DNA from: Rhodospirillaceae bacterium
GTDB lineage: Bacteria > Pseudomonadota > Alphaproteobacteria > Thalassobaculales > Thalassobaculaceae
Assembly (NCBI GenBank): GCA_002709155.1
Contig: PAQA01000058.1
Location: 1-32,765, forward strand
Reading direction: 5' to 3'
Length of the DNA: 32,765 bases
The notes under the pieces were generated by a model. That model made no database searches, was not told the origin of the DNA, and was given only the letters and a program-made list of their open reading frames with translations. The stretch's first letter is position 1; every line of letters begins with the position of its first letter. Shown piece by piece: positions 26,656 through 32,765 of this stretch. The position numbers were made by a program, and so were the translations under genes.

Positions 26656-27227
26656 TATTTTCGCTCATACTTTAGGGAGAAATAATCAGTAATAGATGCA
26701 CAGACCGTATCAACGGTCACATCAATCGAATCATTTATTGTATCAACGGTCATATCGGCCTCTGCATAAATTGGATAGCGTTTTTCCATAAGTGACTGAA
26801 GTGTTGCGCGAGGATTTTTGGTTTGCAGTAAAGGACGTCCGGATCGTCGTGCTAATCTGTCATCCAAAGTATCCAAATCAGCATTAAGCCATATAGATAC
26901 GGCTGTATTCTTTATCATGGCACGCGTTTCCGGATCCATAAACGCGCCGCCGCCAGTCGCCAATACACAAGGCCAAGATTTTAGAAGTCTTTCTATTACT
27001 CGTTTTTCACCTCTTCTAAATTCCTTTTCCCCAAATTTTTCGAAAAACTCTGTTATGGTGCAACCAGCAGCCTTTTCTATTTCATGATCCGCATCGACGA
27101 ATGAAACTTGCATTCGCTCAGCTAGTTTTCTACCTATACTAGTTTTCCCGGCCCCCATTATTCCAACCAAAACAATAGGTTTTTGGAATGGACAATGATA
27201 TTTTTTTTCAGAGTTTCTTTTGCTCAC
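26655..27227 (-). CDS. aroK: Shikimate kinase
   Basis: AroK phosphorylates shikimate at the 3-hydroxyl using ATP. The Walker A GIMGAGKTS is at residues 22-30, the substrate-binding segment DADHEIEKAAG follows near 45, the FRRGEK region supplies an arginine, ATGGGAF is the substrate-binding glycine loop, and RRSGRPLL is in the lid. The length is 190 residues. The start is a GTG at 27227 with AGGG upstream. It forms the aroK-aroB pair that is standard in proteobacteria; the 234 bases upstream to the divergent gene hold no recognised element. Confidence 0.95.
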   Translation of the reverse strand: MSKRNSEKKYHCPFQKPIVLVGIMGAGKTSIGRKLAERMQVSFVDADHEIEKAAGCTITEFFEKFGEKEFRRGEKRVIERLLKSWPCVLATGGGAFMDPETRAMIKNTAVSIWLNADLDTLDDRLARRSGRPLLQTKNPRATLQSLMEKRYPIYAEADMTVDTINDSIDVTVDTVCASITDYFSLKYERK

Positions 27228-27461
27228 TAGACCCTATACCAAGTAATTTTAAATAATTATCTTTGTTCTTATAACTAACTAACTAACGTTTCAACTTGCA
27301 GCATAATCAACATGTTGAGTAAATACAAAGATTGTTATCTCGAGTATACCTAGTGAATTTCAAAAGGAAGCAAAATAAAAAAACAAACGACTCTCTGTTT
27401 GATTTGTATATTTATAAACTGCTATCATAGAAATATAAGACGCCAATCATCGGGTTTAAAT

Positions 27462-27599
27462 ATGAAGTCTGCATTAATGGTTTTAATTTTGGTTTCTTTA
27501 ACATTGTTAGGGGGATTAATTTTCTTGGCTGTGTGGGATATTCCTGCCCCAGTTACTTCGATAGAAAGAGATATTTCTAATGAGAAGCGCTCTCAATAA
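27462..27599 (+). CDS. Small single-pass membrane protein (45 aa) before xerD cluster
   Basis: The product begins MKSALMVLILVSLTLLGG and has one transmembrane helix (about residues 4-24), then AVWDIPAPVTSIERDI and a charged tail, probably periplasmic. The WDIPAP motif is, from memory, shared by small proteins found in this position in other alphaproteobacteria. The frame is open back to 27399, but those 21 residues are not protein-like and the ATG at 27462 gives a clean membrane protein. It overlaps the next gene by 20 bases, implying co-translation. Confidence 0.65.
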   Translation: MKSALMVLILVSLTLLGGLIFLAVWDIPAPVTSIERDISNEKRSQ

Positions 27600-29400
27600 A
27601 GTACAGTATATTGTTATCTCACTTGGCATTCTTTATTCCATCGTCATCAGCCCAAGAATACTTGCAGATACGCCAACATCATTGATTCCAAATAAGCCCG
27701 CAAAGACAGCAATAGAAAAACAAGAAAACAAAATAACGACTGACATCGGTTTACAAGAACAACCAAACACGAAAGAAACAACAACACTGCGGGAAAGAAT
27801 GGGGATAGAAGTTAGTAGTTTGAGGGATATAGATGTCGAAAGCATTGGCACTATAGACTTATCTACAGGCGGGTTTAAAAAAGATATGTGGGGCGGCACC
27901 TCGCGAGAAACGATAGAAAACCTCTTTAAATTTTTACCTACTCAGCTGCATTCAAGAAACCTTCAAAGCTTATATAAACGCCTCCTTCTAACAACTGCCG
28001 AAATCCCCAGTGCGGAGGAGGATTCGGAAGAAACAGGCCTACTCTTTAAGAGGGCACAAGCGTTGTTTCGTTCTGGGTATTTGGTAGAATTTGAAAAATT
28101 GACGGAAATCATACCTCATGAATATCATGGTGAACAATTAGCTAAATTGAGGACCGATGCAGCGTTTCTGCAAAATGAAATGGATAAAGCATGTGATATT
28201 ACCTCTCGTTGGTTCGAAAAATCGTCGTCACAATATTGGCAAAAATCTCTCATTTTTTGCGATGCACTCGACAGTAATTGGGACAAGGTGGACTTTGGCC
28301 TAAATTTGCTACTTGAACTTGATGGGGGAGATGAAATCTTTTTCAATTTAATACAAAAGCTAAGTGAACGTGTTGATGGAACCTTTGAACTTACTGTAGA
28401 TAAATTAAAACCCCTTTACGTGGCCATGCTGCGAGCCAGCAAACATGAACTACCAAAGCTGGATTCCGAAATTCCTAGTGCTTGGTTGCTACCTAACTAC
28501 ATACAAGACCCAGGCGTGGAACACTCGATAAGGCTATCACTAGCCGAAAGAGCAGCTAAACTTGGAGTGATTGATATCCAAACTTTGTCAGAAGTTTACA
28601 GATCAGCAGAGCTAAATGAAAATGAAATAGAAAACGCTATTTCGATAGCCCTCAATGAAGAAACACCCAGAGCTCGAATGCTTCTATATAGAGCAACGCT
28701 GAGGCATGAATCCAACTTCGGAAAAGCACAAGCCATTCAAAGAGCCCAATCAATAGGACAAGAAAACAAACTTTTCCCAGAGATGGCAGAGCTTTACACA
28801 CCTATTTTCGACCAAATCCAGCCTGGATCAGAGCTTGGGTGGTTTGCACCAGATGCAACATTACTTCACACAGCTAACTTCGATCTAGAACAAGCAAGAT
28901 CATGGTCTTCTCTTGCTATACGTGAAGCTAATATGGATCAAAACGTTCTGGCAACTACCTATTCGTATTGGCCATTAATTAGAATTATGTGGGGTGATGA
29001 AGTTTTTAAATGGAACGATGACAGGATGAGGAATTGGTGGCAAATAATAAAAAAAACTAATCTGAACAAGGCCAGAGAATCCGCCACCTTATTATATCAT
29101 TTAATGCATGTTCTTGGAGACCCCATATCGCCAAGTTTACAGGCAGCGTTAATTGGACCAAATGCCGGAAATCGAGCCAAGAAAACTATCTTTGACAATC
29201 AATTTTCTATAGAAACGGCGGCAAATGCAGGTAATTTGGCAGAGACTATAACTCTAATATTAATTTCGTTAGACAAGACCGATTTTACTGCCTTGCCAAC
29301 AAGCGAATTAATATTAATCGTTGATAGTGTCAATAAGTTGGGATTGCATGAGGAAGCTAGAAAACTTGCGTTTGAGATAATGGTTTCCCAGCTTTTCTAG
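27580..29400 (+). CDS. Large exported alpha-helical protein of unknown function (606 aa)
   Basis: An N-terminal signal peptide (about residues 1-29, core YIVISLGILYSIVIS, cleavage near ILA) is followed by a low-complexity linker to about residue 70. The rest is helix-rich, with repeated ~35-residue helical hairpin patterns suggestive of a TPR- or Sel1-like solenoid (AQALFRSGYLVEFEKL, ARMLLYRATLRHESNFG). It is probably periplasmic. I do not know a function. It is coupled to the small membrane protein before it and precedes xerD by 38 bases, and the same layout occurs in other alphaproteobacteria as far as I recall. Confidence 0.75.
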   Translation: MRSALNKVQYIVISLGILYSIVISPRILADTPTSLIPNKPAKTAIEKQENKITTDIGLQEQPNTKETTTLRERMGIEVSSLRDIDVESIGTIDLSTGGFKKDMWGGTSRETIENLFKFLPTQLHSRNLQSLYKRLLLTTAEIPSAEEDSEETGLLFKRAQALFRSGYLVEFEKLTEIIPHEYHGEQLAKLRTDAAFLQNEMDKACDITSRWFEKSSSQYWQKSLIFCDALDSNWDKVDFGLNLLLELDGGDEIFFNLIQKLSERVDGTFELTVDKLKPLYVAMLRASKHELPKLDSEIPSAWLLPNYIQDPGVEHSIRLSLAERAAKLGVIDIQTLSEVYRSAELNENEIENAISIALNEETPRARMLLYRATLRHESNFGKAQAIQRAQSIGQENKLFPEMAELYTPIFDQIQPGSELGWFAPDATLLHTANFDLEQARSWSSLAIREANMDQNVLATTYSYWPLIRIMWGDEVFKWNDDRMRNWWQIIKKTNLNKARESATLLYHLMHVLGDPISPSLQAALIGPNAGNRAKKTIFDNQFSIETAANAGNLAETITLILISLDKTDFTALPTSELILIVDSVNKLGLHEEARKLAFEIMVSQLF

Positions 29401-29438
29401 GATGTTTTGTAACATTTAATAATGATCGAGTAGTACAA

Positions 29439-30377
29439 TTGGAAAAACCGGTCAATCCACTTATAGATAGCTTTTTAGACATGTTAGTGGCCGAACGAGG
29501 AGCCACGGTGAATACTGTTTCAGCTTATTTAAATGACATCTCTCACTTTAAGAAATATCTAATTGAAAACGAGGTAGATAGTAAAATTGAGAGTTGTTCG
29601 AAAGACAGTATCGCGAATTATATAAAATACTTAAGTAAAAATGGCTTAAATCCAAGAACGGCAACTCGCCGGTTATCTTCCCTTAGGCAATTTTTTCTTT
29701 TTCTTCAATCAGAAAATCATAGGAGCGATAACCCAACTAATAACGTAGATGGGCCTAGACAAATTAAGTCACTTCCAAAATTATTATCAGAGGAAGAGGT
29801 GGAACAACTTTTTGAGCAAGCAAATCAAATGGTAGGGCCTGAGGGTGTAAGATTAGTTTGCTTACTTGAAATCGTTTATGCTGCGGGGTTACGAGTCTCC
29901 GAATTGATCAGCTTACCAAACATGGCCTTATCCCAGAATCAAAATGTTTTATTGGTGCGAGGAAAAGGTGAAAAAGAGCGTCTAGTTCCGCTAACCAGTT
30001 CTGCTATAGATTCTATCAATGCCTATCGCGAGGTTCGCCATGTTTTTTTGAAGTCTAATCGTGAATCCAAATTTTTATTCCCATCTCGGTCCAAAGAGGG
30101 GTTTCTCACTCGACGGAGAGTAGGCCAACTTTTAAAAAATCTCGCAATAGCTTCAAATATTAATCCTCAAAAAGTATCACCACATGTATTACGACACGCG
30201 TTTGCCACTCACTTATTGGACCATGGAGCAGATCTTCGAAGCTTACAGAAGATGCTTGGACACGCAGATATCTCAACGACGCAAATTTATACTCATGTAT
30301 TAAGTAAACGACTGATGTCTGTCGTTTCAAGTCACCACCCGTTAGCCAAAAAAGACTACACGACTAATAATAATTGA
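29439..30377 (+). CDS. xerD: Tyrosine recombinase XerD (XerC/D family)
   Basis: This site-specific recombinase resolves chromosome dimers at dif together with XerC. The SAM-like core-binding domain spans about residues 5-95. The catalytic domain carries all expected residues: Arg152 (GLRVSE), Lys176 (RGKGEKER), His249 and Arg252 (HVLRHAF), His275 (LGHADI) and the nucleophile Tyr284 (TQIYTHV). The start is a TTG at 29439. The XerD assignment over XerC rests on its place beside accA, which is typical of alphaproteobacterial xerD. It is a housekeeping gene and not evidence for an integrated element. Confidence 0.92.
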   Translation: MEKPVNPLIDSFLDMLVAERGATVNTVSAYLNDISHFKKYLIENEVDSKIESCSKDSIANYIKYLSKNGLNPRTATRRLSSLRQFFLFLQSENHRSDNPTNNVDGPRQIKSLPKLLSEEEVEQLFEQANQMVGPEGVRLVCLLEIVYAAGLRVSELISLPNMALSQNQNVLLVRGKGEKERLVPLTSSAIDSINAYREVRHVFLKSNRESKFLFPSRSKEGFLTRRRVGQLLKNLAIASNINPQKVSPHVLRHAFATHLLDHGADLRSLQKMLGHADISTTQIYTHVLSKRLMSVVSSHHPLAKKDYTTNNN

Positions 30378-30439
30378 TTAGCTTTTGGTTCAAAAAAGAA
30401 CTACCATGTTCAGTTGATTAAATAAGGAGTAATAGAGAA

Positions 30440-31390
30440 GTGTTTCTTGATTTTGAGAAGCAGGTAGCCGAATTCGAAGGGAAGATCGAAGAATTAAGGC
30501 ATATGTCTGACAATGGCGACACGGATATCGTGGCAGAAATAAGTAGATTACAAACCAAGGCCGAACGTCAGTTGAAGACTATTTATGAAAAACTCACTCC
30601 CTGGCAAAAAGTGCAGGTTGCACGACATCCAAATAGACCTCATTTCGGAGAAGTAGTTAATTATCTCCTCAATGACTTCGTAGCTTTAGCAGGGGACCGG
30701 AGTTTTTCTGAAGACAAAGCTATTAATGGTGGTTTAGCGCAATTTCGAGGTTATTCGGTAATGGTTATTGGAACAGAAAAAGGAAATACAACTCAACAAC
30801 GTTTAGAGACTAACTTTGGTATGGCCAAGCCGGAAGGTTACAGGAAAGCAAAACGGTTTATGGAAATAGCCGATCGATTTGATCTACCAATTATAACATT
30901 TATTGATACCGCAGGCGCTTATCCCGGTATTGGTGCAGAGGAACGAGGGCAAGCAGAAGCTATAGCAAAATCAATAGAAACCAGCTTGAAAGTCAATGTC
31001 CCAACCATAGCCGTAATATTGGGTGAAGGTGGTTCAGGAGGAGCTGTTGCGCTAGCAACAACTGACCGAGTTTTGATGCTTGAACACTCTATTTATTCGG
31101 TTATTTCTCCGGAAGGTTGTGCTTCTATTCTTTGGAGAAGTGGTAAAAATGCGACAGAAGCTGCAAATGCTTTACGCCTGACCGCTCAAGACCTCTATTC
31201 GTTGGGCATTATTGATGAAATAGTTAAAGAACCCTTGGGCGCTGCCCACAGAGATCACAAAAGTACTCTTAATAACTTAGGCGATGCGATGGAAAGTAAT
31301 CTAAAACAGCTACTCAACACACAAAAATCTAGCTTATGCGAAAGTCGGCGAGCCAAATTTGTAACGATGACCCATGATAAACTTATTTGA
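30440..31390 (+). CDS. accA: Acetyl-CoA carboxylase carboxyltransferase subunit alpha
   Basis: AccA is the alpha subunit of the carboxyltransferase that transfers CO2 from biotin to acetyl-CoA in the first committed step of fatty acid synthesis. The N-terminal helical segment MFLDFEKQVAEFEGKIEEL and the crotonase-like core with RHPNRPHF, GMAKPEGYRKA, FIDTAGAYPGIGAEERGQ and GEGGSGGAVA are intact. The length of 316 residues is normal. It starts with GTG, with AGGAG ten bases upstream. The beta subunit gene accD is not in the window. It converges on the nitrilase-family gene four bases away. Confidence 0.96.
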   Translation: MFLDFEKQVAEFEGKIEELRHMSDNGDTDIVAEISRLQTKAERQLKTIYEKLTPWQKVQVARHPNRPHFGEVVNYLLNDFVALAGDRSFSEDKAINGGLAQFRGYSVMVIGTEKGNTTQQRLETNFGMAKPEGYRKAKRFMEIADRFDLPIITFIDTAGAYPGIGAEERGQAEAIAKSIETSLKVNVPTIAVILGEGGSGGAVALATTDRVLMLEHSIYSVISPEGCASILWRSGKNATEAANALRLTAQDLYSLGIIDEIVKEPLGAAHRDHKSTLNNLGDAMESNLKQLLNTQKSSLCESRRAKFVTMTHDKLI

Positions 31391-31394
31391 TATT

Positions 31395-32219
31395 TCAAAA
31401 AACTTTCGTGTAGTAACGATCATTTAAAAGCGATGGAACCTTATTTTGAGATACCTGCACCAGGCTCAAATCGATATCAGCTGTAATGTAACCTACGGTA
31501 TTCCCTCCATCAGCTAAGACACTTCCCCATGGGTCTACCACTAATGAGTGGCCATATGTTTGACGAACATTAGCATGCATTCCAACTTGAGCTGGGGATA
31601 CAATAAAACAACCATTCTCTATCGCTCGAGCTCGCTGTAAAATATGCCAATGGGCCTCTCCAGTTACTTTGGTGAAAGCAGCAGGTGAAAAAATAATCCT
31701 CGCTCCGGCTTTAGCTAAATCTCTAAATAAATGGGGGAAACGGATGTCATAACAGATAGTTAGCCCCATGAGCCCCCATGGGGTATCAACAATTACTGCT
31801 TCAGTTCCGGGTTCATACGTTTTTGACTCCATGTATTGATTGCCATCACCCACCTCAACATCAAACATATGAATTTTTGAATATCTAGCTTCTATTTCGC
31901 CATTTGAATTAATAAGAAAGCTGCGGTTTGATAATTTAGTTTCTGATATTTTTATTGAAATTGATCCAATCAGCAACCAAATGTCCAGTTCACAGGCTAG
32001 TTCGCGAAAAGCTCTCAAGACCCTATGAGTTTCCTCAGGCTCTGCTTTTGATAGTGCTGACGCCCTATTAGGCTCGAGCATGCCTACAACTTCTGGTGTG
32101 GCAATGATCTGCGCGCCTGAAGCACTTGCTTGCCTAATAAGATCGCTTACTGAAGCTATATTTTCATCTGGCTCAGGAGTAGAGTTAGTTTGGATACAAG
32201 CAATTTTTACTATTGACAT
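31395..32219 (-). CDS. Carbon-nitrogen hydrolase (nitrilase superfamily, Nit1-like)
   Basis: This amidase of the nitrilase superfamily has the catalytic triad Glu43, Lys115 and Cys156 (in GLTICYDIRFP). The 274-residue length and the motifs SKIHMFDVEV and HWHILQRARAIEN place it near the Nit1/NitFhit branch, whose members hydrolyse deaminated glutathione. The neighbouring glutaredoxin gene 21 bases upstream in the same direction fits a role in thiol metabolism, though this is inference. It could alternatively be an omega-amidase. Confidence 0.88.
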   Translation of the reverse strand: MSIVKIACIQTNSTPEPDENIASVSDLIRQASASGAQIIATPEVVGMLEPNRASALSKAEPEETHRVLRAFRELACELDIWLLIGSISIKISETKLSNRSFLINSNGEIEARYSKIHMFDVEVGDGNQYMESKTYEPGTEAVIVDTPWGLMGLTICYDIRFPHLFRDLAKAGARIIFSPAAFTKVTGEAHWHILQRARAIENGCFIVSPAQVGMHANVRQTYGHSLVVDPWGSVLADGGNTVGYITADIDLSLVQVSQNKVPSLLNDRYYTKVF

Positions 32220-32240
32220 AAAAAGTTTCTTTTCAACATG

Positions 32241-32498
32241 TCATAGATCCAACATTGAATCTAATTTTCCACTGTTATCTAAATCAGATAATTCATCGGA
32301 GCCACCTATACCCAAACCATCTATAAAAATTTGAGGAACAGTGTAGCGTCCATTTGACCTATCTAACATTTCTTCTCTCATTTTAGAATTCATGCCCACA
32401 TCGATTTCTTTGAAATCAACTCCTTTGTCATTCAGCAACCTCTTAGCCCTATGACAAAATGGGCACCACATCGAAGTATAGATCTCTACAACTGCCAT
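32241..32498 (-). CDS. grxC: Glutaredoxin (GrxC type)
   Basis: This is a small cytoplasmic glutathione-dependent disulfide reductase. The dithiol active site CPFC is at Cys12-Cys15, with the cis-proline loop YTVPQIFIDG near residues 52-61 and the glutathione-contacting GGSDEL near 65-70. Its 85 residues match class I glutaredoxins. It is probably co-transcribed with the downstream nitrilase-family gene, an arrangement known in alphaproteobacteria. Confidence 0.93.
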   Translation of the reverse strand: MAVVEIYTSMWCPFCHRAKRLLNDKGVDFKEIDVGMNSKMREEMLDRSNGRYTVPQIFIDGLGIGGSDELSDLDNSGKLDSMLDL

Positions 32499-32560
32499 TA
32501 TTAAACTCCAATTTCAGTACAAAATCACATAGTTTGACGCTAAAAATACGCGCCATTGAT

Positions 32561-32765
32561 TTATGTGATGCACCAATCTTCTAAAACTTCATCATTGTGC
32601 TCTCCTAAAAGTGGAGCAGCTTTCGAAATTTTTGCAGGCGTATCGGATAGTTTAACAGGAACTCCAATAGTTTTCATTTTACCTATTTTAGTATGTTCCA
32701 CCTCTACCACCATTTCCCGGGCAATAGTTTGCGGATCATTGAAAACTTCCACATGGTTCATCACA
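32561..32765 (-). CDS. CaiB/BaiF family III CoA-transferase (C-terminal fragment, cut by right edge)
   Basis: Only the C-terminal ~68 residues of this CoA-transferase are in the window; the gene continues beyond the right edge. The segment NDPQTIAREMVVEVEH, followed by IGVPVKLSDTPAKI and PLLGEHNDEVL, is characteristic of the C-terminal end of formyl-CoA/succinyl-CoA:substrate transferases. The substrate cannot be told from this part. It ends 62 bases before grxC and runs in the same direction. Confidence 0.85.
   Translation of the reverse strand, partial: VMNHVEVFNDPQTIAREMVVEVEHTKIGKMKTIGVPVKLSDTPAKISKAAPLLGEHNDEVLEDWCIT

Noticed and set aside
27273-27287. Tandem AACT/TAAC tetranucleotide repeat
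   Set aside because: Only about four copies in an AT-rich intergenic gap; too short to call a functional repeat.
29439-30377. Tyrosine recombinase as sign of an integrated mobile element
   Set aside because: Sequence and accA neighbourhood fit chromosomal xerD; no att repeats, phage genes or tRNA-edge duplication are seen.

Overview
The window comes from an AT-rich, gene-dense alphaproteobacterium and looks like a chromosomal core region. Support for this is the aerobic cobalamin pathway with the CobN/CobS/CobT cobaltochelatase, a Fur/Mur-type regulator without the usual cysteine pairs, an IalB-family protein overlapping rlmN, a phoR-pst block, and the order J-protein/cobS/cobT - bolA - CorC-like - aroB/aroK - xerD - accA that recurs in Rhodospirillales-like genomes. 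AT bias, short intergenic gaps and frequent TTG/GTG starts suggest a free-living, possibly marine lineage. The exact taxon cannot be fixed from the sequence alone. I see no insertion sequences, prophage genes, CRISPR arrays or integration sites.

Layout. 1-5113 (minus strand) is the phosphate block phoR-pstS-pstC-pstA-pstB, with pstB cut by the left edge and a clear three-repeat PHO box in front of pstS that overlaps the phoR stop. 5213-7369 (plus) is cobA-cobB, convergent with fur (7381-7815). 7973-8086 is a promoter and tRNA-Thr(CGU), followed by a MaoC-like hydratase, two small uncharacterised proteins, a Bax-inhibitor-1 family membrane protein with a perfect hairpin behind it, and the overlapping ialB-rlmN pair. 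12576-17654 (minus) is a cobalamin riboswitch-cobW-cobN transcription unit. 17890-19545 (plus) is an Fe3+-type ABC permease (FbpB/AfuB) without its usual partner genes. 19554-23149 (minus) is J-protein-cobS-cobT. 23243-23497 is bolA, followed by a decayed DUF2889 gene. 24180-27227 (minus) is aroK-aroB-CorC-like. 27462-31390 (plus) is a small membrane protein, a 606-residue exported protein, xerD and accA. 31395-32765 (minus) holds a CoA-transferase fragment, grxC and a nitrilase-family hydrolase.

How the genes work together. Two themes dominate. The first is phosphate starvation: PhoR senses or relays the signal and the PHO box drives the PstSCAB importer. The second is aerobic B12 synthesis: CobA makes precorrin-2, CobB amidates hydrogenobyrinate, and CobN+CobS+CobT insert cobalt, with CobW as a metal GTPase. 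These steps lie in three separate transcription units, of which only cobW-cobN has a visible B12 riboswitch.

The window is mostly ordinary. I did not find a convincing new multi-gene system. The items most worth a second look are the degenerate DUF2889 gene, the orphan iron permease preceded by a short ORF that resembles a truncated binding-protein start, the small ORFs behind cobN, the soluble PhoR with an altered G1 box, and the cysteine-bearing J-protein tied to cobS/cobT.
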